From the NCBI GenBank assembly GCA_004348925.1, contig RCMX01000001.1, positions 257,649 to 321,648 of the forward strand: 64,000 nucleotides of DNA. The letters run 5' to 3'. Below are positions 26,721-35,805 of this stretch, in pieces (position 1 is the stretch's first letter; every line of letters begins with the position of its first letter). The stretch is from Actinomycetota bacterium (GTDB lineage Bacteria > Actinomycetota > Coriobacteriia > Anaerosomatales > Anaerosomataceae). Position numbers and translations under genes: made by a program. The notes under the pieces were generated by a model that did not search any database, had not been told where the DNA came from, and worked only from the letters and a program-made list of their open reading frames with translations.

Positions 26721-27671
26721 GTGTCAGCCGATAGTCGTGAAGTAGTCATACGCACGTACGGCCTCTGCAAGCGATTCGGTGATGTCGACGCGGTCCGTGA
26801 TCTCGACCTCACCGTCCGTCGCGCCGAGATTTACGCCTTTCTCGGCAGGAACGGCGCGGGGAAGTCCACCACCATCAAACTCATGCTCGCGCTGCTGCGC
26901 CCGACGTCCGGGTCGGTGGAGATCCTTGGACACCGCATGGAGCCGAACGCGCTGAGGGCGCTCGAGCGAATCGGCTCGATGGTGGAGGCGGCGGGCGCGT
27001 ACGGCAACCTCACGGTGCGAGAGAACCTGGAACTGCAGCGCAAGATGCTCGGTTTGAGGCGTGGCTCCTGGGTCGACGAGGCGGTCGAGCTCTGTGGGCT
27101 CGGCGAGTACCTCGACCGACGCGTGGATACGCTCTCGCTCGGCAACAAGCAGCGCGTGGGTCTCGGCAGAGCGCTTCTCAACAAGCCCGAGATACTCATC
27201 CTCGACGAGCCAACCAACGGGCTCGATCCGGCCGGCATCGCCGACGTGCGAGCGCTGCTGAAGCACCTCGCAGACGATCGCGGCACGACGGTCTTCCTGT
27301 CGAGCCACATCCTCTCCGAGGTGCAACAGCTGGCCGACACTATCGGCATCATCCATCAGGGACGCCTCCTGGAGGAGATCGGCTACGAGGAGCTCAGGCA
27401 GCGCAACCGGGAGTACCTGGAGATCCGCGTCTCGGACCTGAAGCGCGCCGCATGGACACTGGAAGAGCGGTGCGGTGTTCGCGACTACGTTGTCCGTGAA
27501 GATGGCGCGCTGCGAGTGTTCAGCGGGTTCGACCGGGCGGCCGAGTACACGAAGGCGCTCGTTGAGGGTGGCGTTTCGGTGCTCGGCTCGGCTATGTCCG
27601 AGGAGCGCCTCGAAGATCACTTCATGCGTTTGACGGCAGAGGACGAAAGGCAACCCGCGATACGCGGGTGA
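26721..27671 (+). CDS. ABC transporter ATP-binding protein
   Basis: 316 residues from GTG 26721 (AAGGGGG upstream); an in-frame GTG nine bases earlier is too close to the SD. Walker A FLGRNGAGKSTT, a variant signature LSLGNKQRVGLGRAL (Asn in place of Gly-Gly), Walker B EILILDEPTNGLD and switch His in VFLSSHILSE. The C-terminal extension of about 90 residues is typical of antibiotic/bacteriocin-type exporters. It works with the two permeases encoded next. The two-component system upstream probably controls it. Confidence 0.92.
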   Translation: MSADSREVVIRTYGLCKRFGDVDAVRDLDLTVRRAEIYAFLGRNGAGKSTTIKLMLALLRPTSGSVEILGHRMEPNALRALERIGSMVEAAGAYGNLTVRENLELQRKMLGLRRGSWVDEAVELCGLGEYLDRRVDTLSLGNKQRVGLGRALLNKPEILILDEPTNGLDPAGIADVRALLKHLADDRGTTVFLSSHILSEVQQLADTIGIIHQGRLLEEIGYEELRQRNREYLEIRVSDLKRAAWTLEERCGVRDYVVREDGALRVFSGFDRAAEYTKALVEGGVSVLGSAMSEERLEDHFMRLTAEDERQPAIRG

Positions 27672-27685
27672 AGGGGGGAGCGGGC

Positions 27686-28486
27686 ATGATGCGCGCACTG
27701 TCGGCGGAGTTCGCCAAGCTCAAACGATCACGGATGATTCTATGGACGTCGCTCGTCGTAGTCGGCTACACCTCAATCGGGCTGGCGGTCTTCCCGCTGG
27801 TCCAGAAGGCACAATCGGGCGACGTCGCCATGGGTACTGCAGGAATCGGCGACGTCTTCGCGCAAGCCGGCATCACCGAGATGAACTGGGCGACCGCGAT
27901 GAAGTTTATCCCGATGGGCGTTTCGGGTGCGTGGGGCATCATGCTGCTCAGCCTGGTGGCGGCCTATGTGTTCGGACGCGAGCTCCGGGAGGGAACGGAT
28001 GTCGCGACGGCAACGCTCCCAATCCGACGGGAGTTTGTGATCGCGTCCAAGATGACCGTCATCGCGACGTGGACGGTGTACCTGTGCGCACTCGCCGTCA
28101 TCGCGGACGTTGCCGTCGTCGCGCTGTACATGGGCTTTGACACGTTCGCCTGGTCGTATGTGGGACGTGCGTTCGCCGAGACGCTCTACGCGTGCCTGCC
28201 GATCTTCCTAACACTGCCGCTCGTCGGCTGGTTTGCGATGACTCGCAAAGGGTACTTGCGGCCGATGCTCTTCGCCCTCGGCACGTTCATGGTGGCGAAC
28301 AGCCTTGTGGGTCTTGAAGCTGCGTCATACGTTCCGTGGGCCATGCCGATCGCCGGAGTGGGTGTGACCTGGATGCCGGTGCGGGGTGAGCTCGGCGCAG
28401 CGTCGTGGCTCATTGCAGCCGCGGTCTTCGTTGTGGGTATGGCGGTCGTCCTCCGTACCGCGAACCGCGCCGATCTGAGCGTGTAG
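27686..28486 (+). CDS. ABC-2 type permease
   Basis: 266 residues from ATG 27686 (GGGGGGAG as SD); a GTG at 27668 overlapping the previous stop is the alternative. The N-terminus AEFAKLKRSRMILWTS is typical of ABC-2 permeases, followed by six membrane segments (e.g. GIMLLSLVAAYVFGRELREG, ending in FGRELREGT, a conserved gating element). It pairs with the next, similar permease gene to form the channel. The substrate cannot be deduced. Confidence 0.87.
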   Translation: MMRALSAEFAKLKRSRMILWTSLVVVGYTSIGLAVFPLVQKAQSGDVAMGTAGIGDVFAQAGITEMNWATAMKFIPMGVSGAWGIMLLSLVAAYVFGRELREGTDVATATLPIRREFVIASKMTVIATWTVYLCALAVIADVAVVALYMGFDTFAWSYVGRAFAETLYACLPIFLTLPLVGWFAMTRKGYLRPMLFALGTFMVANSLVGLEAASYVPWAMPIAGVGVTWMPVRGELGAASWLIAAAVFVVGMAVVLRTANRADLSV

Positions 28487-28494
28487 GAGGCATC

Positions 28495-29241
28495 GTGCTG
28501 CGCGCTGTCGAGGTCGAGTTCTCCAAGATGCGGCGCTCCCACATCCCGCTGTGGACTGTGGCGATCGTGGCGATAGCGCCGTTCATGACCGGGACGATGG
28601 GCAGTGCGGACAGGGCCTGGTTCGACTCTCTCACATGGCTGCAATACGTGCGTCTCGGTCCTATGAACCTCTCGACCTGGTATGGCGTGCTTCTGCTGGG
28701 CCTGATGACGGCGTTCACGTTCGGCCGAGAGTACACCGAGGGTGTTGTGGCGAACGTTCTCACTACGCCGGCACGACGCGAGTATTGGGTCTTGGCGAAG
28801 GTGTTCATTCTCGGCGTGTGGTATCTCGCTCTGGCGGTCCTTTCGGTGGTGATGCAAAGCGCGTGGGCTGCGGTTCTCGGCAAGCATGGATTCGACGCTG
28901 CCGGTGCGTGGACGGTTCTCTCGGACACGCTCCGTATCGCGCTACTCCTGCTCTGTACGATGCCGGTGGTCGCGCTTACCGCAGTCGTCACGCGCGGCGT
29001 GCTTGCCCCGATGATCCTCTCGGCGTTGGGGTTTTCGGCCGGGATGATCGGAGGCATCGCGGGATGGGGCGACTGGCTGGTGTGGGCGATGCCCACAACG
29101 ATCGCGGGGTCCTTCATGCAGCTTGAAGGTCAACCGGCGGCTGACCTGGCGACCGGTTCATGGCTCATCGCGATCGGGGTGTTCGTTGTGGGGCTGTTCT
29201 CGCTCGTCTGGTACGTCGACCGAGCCGACGTGGCATCGTAG
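28495..29241 (+). CDS. ABC-2 type permease, second subunit
   Basis: 248 residues from GTG 28495; TAGGAGG ahead is the SD. It shares the layout of the preceding gene: AVEVEFSKMRRSHIPLWT start, then FGREYTEGVVANVLTTPARR and six membrane segments. The two permeases are distant relatives, implying a heterodimer served by the upstream ATPase. Last gene of the likely operon that starts with the response regulator. Confidence 0.87.
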   Translation: MLRAVEVEFSKMRRSHIPLWTVAIVAIAPFMTGTMGSADRAWFDSLTWLQYVRLGPMNLSTWYGVLLLGLMTAFTFGREYTEGVVANVLTTPARREYWVLAKVFILGVWYLALAVLSVVMQSAWAAVLGKHGFDAAGAWTVLSDTLRIALLLLCTMPVVALTAVVTRGVLAPMILSALGFSAGMIGGIAGWGDWLVWAMPTTIAGSFMQLEGQPAADLATGSWLIAIGVFVVGLFSLVWYVDRADVAS

Positions 29242-29391
29242 CCCCGCATCTCGGCTGAACCGCCCGGCCGAGTAGTCGAACGCGTAACGCACCAATAATT
29301 TGCATACCTCTGACGACATTGTCGGTGCTATCGTTGCTGTGGCGCAGTTCGCGCTTCATGAAACGTCGGAGTACGTGGCGAGGGGGATCCG

Positions 29392-32300
29392 ATGAGGGGT
29401 TCGGGTGCACGGTCTCGGTTCATGCACATTCTGCTTGTATTCGTCCTTTCGTTCAGCGTAGTGCCTGCTCTTGCGGTCGGGGTGACGCCCGCACCTGCCG
29501 TCCGGCTCGGTGGCGCGCCGATCAAAGCGCCACAGGGGGTCCCGGTCGATGCGGCCGGCCATCCGTACGTCGAGGGCGAAGTCCTCGTCAAGTTCAGTGC
29601 CGGAGTCAGCGCCACATCGGTGTCCGAGGCACACAAGAAGCTGGGCGCCACGGTCATCGCGAAGAGCGAGGGCGTTCCGGGGCTCCAGAAAGCCCGCGTT
29701 CCCAAAGGGCTCTCTGCAGACGCCGCTGCTCGCCGCTATCGCGAGATGCCGGGCGTAGCGTACGCGCAGCCGAACTACCTCCACTCGATCACGGCGATGC
29801 CGGACGATCCGCGGCTACCTGAACTCTGGGGCATGAACAACGAAGGTCAGACCGGTGGGCTTGAGGACGCCGACATCGATGCACCGGCCGCCTGGGATAC
29901 GCAGACCGGCAGCAGCGATGTCGTTGTAGCCGTCATCGACACCGGTGTCGACTATCGCCATCCCGATCTTGCCGACAACATGTGGGTGAACGCCGGAGAG
30001 ATCGCGGGCAACGGCATCGATGATGACGAGAACGGCTACGTCGACGACGTCTACGGCTACGACTTCTACAACTACGATGGCGACCCGCTCGATGACCACA
30101 GCCACGGCACACACTGCTCGGGCACCATCGGCGGCGTGGGCGACAACGGCATCGGCGTTGCCGGCGTAGCGTGGGACGTGCGGATCATGGCACTCAAGTT
30201 CCTCTCGGCTGATGGCTTCGGTGACACCTGGGCAGCAGTCGAAGCGATCAACTACGCGGACATGATGGGTGCCGACATCATGTCGAACTCGTGGGGCGGC
30301 GGTCCATGGGAGCAGGTTCTCTACGATGCCATCGCCAACACCGACGTGCTGTTCGTAGCCGCTGCCGGCAACGACAGCATGGATGCCGACAGCTTCGGGT
30401 TCTATCCCTCGGGCTACGACCTGCCGAACATCGTGTCAGTCGGCGCGACCGACCACAACGATGAGCTTGCGTGGTTCTCGAACTGGGGCCAAACCACGGT
30501 GGACGTGTTCGCCCCGGGCGACGAGGTCTTGAGCACGGTTGCGGGTCCGGCACCTTCCTTCATGCCGAAGGTCACGAACCAGCTGTCAGTCTCGGCGTGC
30601 GACAACGCCGCCGACTGGGACCTTACCTCGTACGTCAAGTTGCCCTGGAAGGTAAGTAGCGACTGGTACTCATCCGAACCAGCAGCGCTCGTAGCGATGC
30701 AGTACAAGAACGATGAGGACGCCTGGGCACGACTCAACGCGCCGGTCGACCTCTCGGGAATGACGGATCCCGTGCTGCGGTTCCAGGCGATCTATGAGAC
30801 CGAGGCCGGGTTTGACTTCCTGAATGCGTGGGCGTCGAACGACGGCGTTGCCTGGACGAAGGTGGCCGAGCGCTCGGGATACTCGGGCGGCATGGTCACT
30901 GTCGACGCTGATCTCGGCGCATTCGCGGGTGACTCCACTGTGTATCTCGCGTTCAGCCTCTCAAGTGACGACTCAATCGACTCCAAGTTCGGCCATCTGG
31001 GAGCGATGGTCGATGATGTCGAGGTCGTCGAGCTCGCAAGCTTCCTCCGGGAGGACTTCTCGGATCTGTCCGCCTGGGATGCTGATGACTACGCCGTGAC
31101 GCCGTGGGCACTCACCTCGAAGTGGGTCGTCTCGGCTCCCTCTGCCGCCGGTGTCATCGGCTACGGCGACAACGAGCGGTCCCTGTTGAAGCTCGCGGAT
31201 CCAATGGATCTGTCGGCAGTGACCGGTGACATCTCGGCGCTGTTCAAGGCGTTCTATGAGACGGAACCCAACGTCGATTTCCTCAGCGTTCTGGCATCGA
31301 CCGATGGAACGAACTGGACGACCTTGTCCAGCTTCTCCGGCTTCAGCGGTGAGTGGGAGCCCGGCTTCGTGCCGGTCAGCGCGAACCTCTCGGCATACGC
31401 CGGCGAGCCCTCCGTGTATCTCGCGTTCATGTTCGAGAGCGACATGTCGGTCTCGTCTGACGTGGGCCTCACGGGCGTCGCTGTCGATGACCTGACGGTT
31501 GTTGAAGGAACGTGGTCGGAAGCTGACTACTCGGATGCGTACGCATTGTTCAGCGGTACCTCTATGGCCACGCCGCACGTCTCGGGTATCGCTGCTTTGG
31601 TGCTCTCGCAATGGCCCGATGCGACCACCGCCGACCTGAAGAACGCGATCATGCTGAGTGCCGACAAGCTTCCCCAGCTCGACGGGCGTTGCGTCTCGGG
31701 CGGTCGGGCGAATGCAGCGGCAGCCCTCGGCGACGTGTTCGCTCCCGTGGTGACCGATGACAACGCAGGCTCGTACACGGGCGTGGCTGAGATCGCGCTT
31801 ACCGCCACCGATGACAGCGGCGTCGCCTCGATCAGCTATGCGTTCGATGGCGCGTCGCCGACAACGGTCGGAGAGGCCAGCACGGTGGCCATCATGAAGA
31901 TACCGGCGAAGAGCCACACATTGACGTACTGGGCCGAGGACACCCTCGGCAACGTCAGCGAGCCGGTGACGGTGGAGTTCGAGCTCCTTCGCGGGACACC
32001 GCGATCTGAGAGCGTGGCAGGCTCGAACCGGTACGCGACATCGGTTGCGGCGTCTCAGAAGTCGTATCCCGATGGCGCCTCCACCGTGGTGATCGCAACG
32101 GGTCGAAACTGGCCGGACGCGCTCGGTGGAACCGCTCTTGCGGGCGTGGTCGACGGACCGATCCTGCTTACCGACCCGGCCCGGATGCCCGCAGTCGTCC
32201 TTGCCGAGGTCGAGCGGCTCGACCCGTCGCGCGTGTATGTGCTGGGTAGCCAGTCGGCGGTCGGAAGCTATGTCATCGGCCAGATCATGGACACGATCAC

Positions 32301-32919
32301 GTCGGGAACGCTGACCCGGCTGTCGGGCGCGAATCGCTATGAGACGGCGGAGGCCATCGCTGCTGAGGTGATCGCGCTCAGTCCGGAATACGACGGCACG
32401 GTCCTCGTGGCGACCGGTGCGAACTATCCGGACGCACTCGCGGCAGCCCCGCTGGCAGCGCACAAAGGCTGGCCGGTCGTTCTCGCGAACCCGTCCGGAG
32501 CCACAGACATTCCCGAGGAAGCATCGTCTGCGGTTATCCTTGGCGGTCCCGGTGCTGTGTCCAGCAGCATGGAGGCGGCGCTGCGCGGTCGTCTCGGCGA
32601 GGCCAATGTGCAGCGTAAGGGCGGTGTCGATCGGTATGAGACTGCCGCCATCGTCGCGGCGTACGGAATCAGCAACGGACTGCATTGGGACGGAGTCGGC
32701 ATCGCCACTGGCGTGTCGTTCGCAGACGCGCTTTCGGGTGGTGTGATGCTTGGCCGCCAGCACTCACCGATGCTGCTCACGGATCCGAACGTCCTGTCGG
32801 CGGCGGTTCGCGGACCGCTCTGGGTCAACAAGAAGTCGATTCAGACCGTGCAGTTCATCGGCGGAACCTCGGCCGTGAGCACAGCTGTCCGGTCGCAAGT
32901 CATGCGTGCGATCCAGTAG
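29392..32919 (+). CDS. Secreted subtilisin-like protease with cell-wall-binding repeats
   Basis: 1,175 residues. A signal peptide (MHILLVFVLSFSVVPALA, starting at Met11) is followed by an inhibitor-like propeptide and the peptidase S8 domain. The catalytic triad is visible: Asp183 (VVVAVIDTGVD), His238 (DDHSHGTHCSG) and Ser724 (FSGTSMATPHVSG), with oxyanion Asn327 (AAAGNDS). His to Ser is 486 residues, far above the usual 150 or so. Two related beta-sandwich modules of about 155 residues each (nt about 30560-31035 and 31036-31520) are inserted before the Ser. After the protease come an Ig-like segment and three type-2 cell-wall-binding repeats (SNRYATSVAAS, ANRYETAEAIA and VDRYETAAIVA as repeat starts). 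It is expected on the cell surface, degrading proteins or processing other surface proteins. Confidence 0.93.
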   Translation: MRGSGARSRFMHILLVFVLSFSVVPALAVGVTPAPAVRLGGAPIKAPQGVPVDAAGHPYVEGEVLVKFSAGVSATSVSEAHKKLGATVIAKSEGVPGLQKARVPKGLSADAAARRYREMPGVAYAQPNYLHSITAMPDDPRLPELWGMNNEGQTGGLEDADIDAPAAWDTQTGSSDVVVAVIDTGVDYRHPDLADNMWVNAGEIAGNGIDDDENGYVDDVYGYDFYNYDGDPLDDHSHGTHCSGTIGGVGDNGIGVAGVAWDVRIMALKFLSADGFGDTWAAVEAINYADMMGADIMSNSWGGGPWEQVLYDAIANTDVLFVAAAGNDSMDADSFGFYPSGYDLPNIVSVGATDHNDELAWFSNWGQTTVDVFAPGDEVLSTVAGPAPSFMPKVTNQLSVSACDNAADWDLTSYVKLPWKVSSDWYSSEPAALVAMQYKNDEDAWARLNAPVDLSGMTDPVLRFQAIYETEAGFDFLNAWASNDGVAWTKVAERSGYSGGMVTVDADLGAFAGDSTVYLAFSLSSDDSIDSKFGHLGAMVDDVEVVELASFLREDFSDLSAWDADDYAVTPWALTSKWVVSAPSAAGVIGYGDNERSLLKLADPMDLSAVTGDISALFKAFYETEPNVDFLSVLASTDGTNWTTLSSFSGFSGEWEPGFVPVSANLSAYAGEPSVYLAFMFESDMSVSSDVGLTGVAVDDLTVVEGTWSEADYSDAYALFSGTSMATPHVSGIAALVLSQWPDATTADLKNAIMLSADKLPQLDGRCVSGGRANAAAALGDVFAPVVTDDNAGSYTGVAEIALTATDDSGVASISYAFDGASPTTVGEASTVAIMKIPAKSHTLTYWAEDTLGNVSEPVTVEFELLRGTPRSESVAGSNRYATSVAASQKSYPDGASTVVIATGRNWPDALGGTALAGVVDGPILLTDPARMPAVVLAEVERLDPSRVYVLGSQSAVGSYVIGQIMDTITSGTLTRLSGANRYETAEAIAAEVIALSPEYDGTVLVATGANYPDALAAAPLAAHKGWPVVLANPSGATDIPEEASSAVILGGPGAVSSSMEAALRGRLGEANVQRKGGVDRYETAAIVAAYGISNGLHWDGVGIATGVSFADALSGGVMLGRQHSPMLLTDPNVLSAAVRGPLWVNKKSIQTVQFIGGTSAVSTAVRSQVMRAIQ

Positions 32920-32956
32920 GAACGAGCACAGGACTCGTCTGGCGTTGCATGAACCG

Positions 32957-32994
32957 GGGCCGCCTTCATCGCGTGCGGCGAAGGCGGCCCTTTC
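32957..32994 (+). terminator. Intrinsic terminator after the subtilase gene
   Basis: GGGCCGCCTTC (32957-32967) pairs perfectly with GAAGGCGGCCC (32980-32990) around a 12-nt loop, and TTTCGT follows. Confidence 0.75.
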
Positions 32995-33156
32995 GTGCCA
33001 CCGGGAGCAGGCGTAGGGCGAAAAGCGCCTGGTACGAATCGTTTCACGGTGGTATCATCCTAGGGCTTGCGCGCGCTCGCGTGCGGGTGAACAGTCCTGT
33101 AGGCCCCCGAGAGCATGACCGACCGGAAGGCAAGCGACCGAGACGTTAGCACCCGG

Positions 33157-33178
33157 GGCCCCGACGTTGGAAGGGGCC
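33157..33178 (+). promoter_or_regulatory. Hairpin masking the rpsA ribosome-binding site
   Basis: GGCCCC (33157-33162) pairs with GGGGCC (33173-33178); the latter overlaps the SD stretch GGAAGGGG (33169-33176) of rpsA, whose GTG is at 33185. Folding would block initiation. rpsA is autoregulated at translation in E. coli, so this may be an autoregulatory site. Confidence 0.45.
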
Positions 33179-33184
33179 ACCACA

Positions 33185-34507
33185 GTGGTAGAGTACGACA
33201 GCATCATCGCGGACGACCGCGAGTACACCGATGAGGAGATGCACGCTCTCATCGACGGCACCATCACCGATTTCGACGACGGTGACCTGGTAACCGGAAC
33301 CGTCGTGCAGGTCGAGCGGGACGAAGTCCTCCTCGATATCGGCTACAAGTCCGAAGGCGTCATCCCGGCCCGTGAGCTCTCCATCCGCAAGGATGCCGAC
33401 CCGAGCGAGATCGTGAAGCTCGGCGACGAGATCGAGGCTCTGGTCCTCCAGAAGGAGGACAAAGACGGCCGTCTTATCCTTTCCAAGAAGCGCGCGGCGT
33501 ACGAGCGCGCCTGGGTCCAGGTCGAGGAGAAGTTCACCTCGGGCGAGAACGTCGAGGGCGAGGTCATCGAGGTCGTCAAGGGCGGTCTCATCCTCGACAT
33601 CGGCCTGCGCGGCTTCCTGCCGGCATCGCTCGTCGACCTTCGCCGCGTTAAGGACCTGCAGGCGTTCCTCGGTACGCGTCTTGAGTGCCGCGTCATCGAG
33701 ATGGATCGCAACCGCAACAACGTCGTTCTTTCGCGCCGCGTGGTGCTGGAAGAGGACCGCAAGCAGGAGCGCCAGGACATCCTGGGCAAGCTCGTCAAGG
33801 GCATGATCCTGCCGGGCGCCGTCTCCTCGATCGTCGACTTCGGTGCGTTCGTTGACCTCGGCGGTATCGACGGTCTGGTGCACATCTCCGAGCTCTCCTG
33901 GAGCCACGTCAATCACCCGTCCGAGGTCGTCTCGGTGGGCGACAAGGTCGAGGTCCAGGTCCTCGAGGTCGATCTCGACCGCGAGCGCATCTCCCTCGGT
34001 CTCAAGCAGACTCAGGACGATCCGTGGAAGCAGCTCGTCAAGGGCTTCGAGATCGGTACGCTCGTGAGCGGCAAGGTCACGAAGATCGTCCCGTTCGGCG
34101 CCTTCGTTGAGATCGGCGACAGCGTCGAGGGTCTCGTCCACATCTCCGAGATGGCCAAGGGCCACGTCGAGAAGGCCGAGGATGTCGTGGCCGTGGGCAA
34201 GGAAGTCCAGGTCAAGATCATGGACGTCGACGTTGAGCGCCGCCGCATCTCGCTGTCGCTTCGCGCGGCGAACGAGGAGCTCGGCATCGAGGAAGAGGAG
34301 CTTCCCGCTCCGTCCGGCGATGAAGATGTCGTTGAGGGCGAAGAGGTTGCCGAGACCGTCGAGGCCGAAGAGACCGTCGAGGTCGAAGGTGCCGATGAGA
34401 CCGAGGCCATTGAGACTGAGGCGGAGGTCGCCGAGGAGGTCGTCGAAGCACCGGAAGCCGTTGAGGCTGAGGTCGCCGAGGACGCCGCCGAGGAGACCGC
34501 CGAGTAA
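33185..34507 (+). CDS. rpsA: Ribosomal protein S1 (four S1 domains)
   Basis: 440 residues from GTG 33185; a TTG 18 bases upstream is in frame but lies within the SD. Four S1/OB domains follow one another, each starting with a GxxVxG-type strand: LVTGTVVQVERDEVLLDIGY, NVEGEVIEVVKGGLILDIGL, ILPGAVSSIVDFGAFVDLGG and LVSGKVTKIVPFGAFVEIGD. The last about 85 residues are an acidic Glu/Val/Ala tail (EEVAETVEAEETVEVEGADE), probably unstructured. S1 binds mRNA leader regions and helps the 30S subunit load; four-domain forms are normal in actinobacteria. A -10 like TATCAT about 130 bp upstream leaves a long leader with a hairpin over the SD. Confidence 0.93.
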   Translation: MVEYDSIIADDREYTDEEMHALIDGTITDFDDGDLVTGTVVQVERDEVLLDIGYKSEGVIPARELSIRKDADPSEIVKLGDEIEALVLQKEDKDGRLILSKKRAAYERAWVQVEEKFTSGENVEGEVIEVVKGGLILDIGLRGFLPASLVDLRRVKDLQAFLGTRLECRVIEMDRNRNNVVLSRRVVLEEDRKQERQDILGKLVKGMILPGAVSSIVDFGAFVDLGGIDGLVHISELSWSHVNHPSEVVSVGDKVEVQVLEVDLDRERISLGLKQTQDDPWKQLVKGFEIGTLVSGKVTKIVPFGAFVEIGDSVEGLVHISEMAKGHVEKAEDVVAVGKEVQVKIMDVDVERRRISLSLRAANEELGIEEEELPAPSGDEDVVEGEEVAETVEAEETVEVEGADETEAIETEAEVAEEVVEAPEAVEAEVAEDAAEETAE

Positions 34508-34540
34508 GACCGGCTCTCGCCGGGACGTCACAGTCACGCA

Positions 34541-34578
34541 CGGGGCCGGACCGCCGCTTCTGCGGAAGTCCGGCCCCG
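34541..34578 (+). terminator. Hairpin between rpsA and coaE
   Basis: CGGGGCCGGAC (34541-34551) pairs perfectly with GTCCGGCCCCG (34568-34578). No T run follows, so it may stop transcription only partly and let some reach coaE. Confidence 0.6.
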
Positions 34579-34606
34579 AGTCGTCTGAAGTGTTGGAGGT
34601 ACGCAG

Positions 34607-35218
34607 GTGTACGTGCTCGCGCTCACTGGGGGCATCGGATCGGGCAAGTCGACGGCGTCGGAGTACTTCGCGTCGCTCGGTGCGGTCGTGCTCGACCTCG
34701 ATGACATCGCGAAGCGACTTCTCGAGCCAGAGATGCCGATGCATGCGGCGGTCGTGGAGGCCTTCGGGCCCGAGATCCTCGCGGCTGACGGTCGTATCGA
34801 TACCGCTGCACTCGCGGAGCGAGCGTTCGCGTCTCCCGCCTCGGCCAAGCTGCTGAACGACGCCGTCCACCCCGCCGTCTACAACGTCGTGGCGGGTGCG
34901 CTCGATGCCCTTGCGCTGCAGGCCGAACCGCCTCGCTTCGTGGTGCTCGACGTGCCGCTGTTGGCCGAGTCGCCCGAGTTCGCGGATCTTGCCGATGCCG
35001 TGCTCGCGCTTTCCTCGGATGAGGACGCTCGCATCGACCGCCTGGTCGCGCGCGGCATGGCCGAGCACGACGCCGAGCGCCGTATGGCGTGCCAGGCATC
35101 CGACGCCGAGCGACGCGACATCGCCGACTACGTGATCGAGAACGACGGCGACCTGCTCGACTTCCGGGCCGCGCTCGCGCAGTTCTTCGAGGAGGAGGTG
35201 GCACCGCGTGTCGCGTGA
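34607..35218 (+). CDS. coaE: Dephospho-CoA kinase
   Basis: 203 residues from GTG 34607 with GGAGG upstream. P-loop LTGGIGSGKSTASEYF, the CoA-binding DLDDIAKRLLEP, and FVVLDVPLLAES as the lid/substrate region. It phosphorylates dephospho-CoA at the 3' hydroxyl, the last step of coenzyme A synthesis. The arrangement coaE, transglycosylase, uvrB is common in actinobacteria (coaE next to uvrB). The downstream gene overlaps its stop. Confidence 0.93.
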   Translation: MYVLALTGGIGSGKSTASEYFASLGAVVLDLDDIAKRLLEPEMPMHAAVVEAFGPEILAADGRIDTAALAERAFASPASAKLLNDAVHPAVYNVVAGALDALALQAEPPRFVVLDVPLLAESPEFADLADAVLALSSDEDARIDRLVARGMAEHDAERRMACQASDAERRDIADYVIENDGDLLDFRAALAQFFEEEVAPRVA

Positions 35219-35792
35219 GCACCCGCTCTCGCTTCACCGCGCCGTGCCCGTCATCGTCATCGTCGCGCTGGGGCTGGTGCTGCTGTTCGCGCTCCGGGGC
35301 CCCGTCTGGTGGCAACGCGTCTATCATCCGCTGCGCTACGAGCCCTTCATAGCAGCATCCGCCGAGAAGAACGGCCTCGACCCATACCTGGTCGCCGCCG
35401 TTATCAATGCCGAGTCGGGTTTCGATCGCACTCAGGTCTCAAGCGCGGGAGCCGTTGGGCTCATGCAGCTCATGCCCATGACTGCGATGGAGGTCGCAGC
35501 CGCTGAGGCGCTCAATCAGCGTGTCGATACCGAGGCGCTCAAGGATGCCGAGTTGAACATCCAACTTGGATCGCGTCACCTCGGTGATCTTCTCGGCAGG
35601 TACACCGATACCGAGACCGCTCTGGCCGCCTACAACGCCGGTTCTGGCAACGTGGACCGCTGGATGTCAGAGCAGGGTGGTACAACACTCACGGCGGCCG
35701 GATTCTCTGAGACGCGCGCGTATGTAGAGCGCGTGCTGTCGGAACGCGCACGCTATGCGAAGCTGTACCCGGACGCGTTTGTCGGCAAGTAG
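35208..35792 (+). CDS. Membrane-anchored lytic transglycosylase (SLT domain)
   Basis: 194 residues from GTG 35208, which overlaps coaE by 11 bases; GGAGGAGG in the coaE end serves as SD. An N-terminal anchor ([18 protein letters not shown]) is followed by a Slt70-type domain: catalytic Glu in VINAESGFD, then [16 protein letters not shown] and [16 protein letters not shown]. It cleaves peptidoglycan between MurNAc and GlcNAc, leaving 1,6-anhydro ends, on the outer face of the membrane. Likely used in wall growth or in assembling surface structures. Confidence 0.92.
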   Translation: MSREHPLSLHRAVPVIVIVALGLVLLFALRGPVWWQRVYHPLRYEPFIAASAEKNGLDPYLVAAVINAESGFDRTQVSSAGAVGLMQLMPMTAMEVAAAEALNQRVDTEALKDAELNIQLGSRHLGDLLGRYTDTETALAAYNAGSGNVDRWMSEQGGTTLTAAGFSETRAYVERVLSERARYAKLYPDAFVGK

Positions 35793-35805
35793 GGAAGGGA
35801 GCGGG

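Noticed and set aside
32920-33156. A small gene between the subtilase and rpsA.
   Set aside because: Frames here are short and cross the terminator hairpin; no SD and no protein-like sequence.
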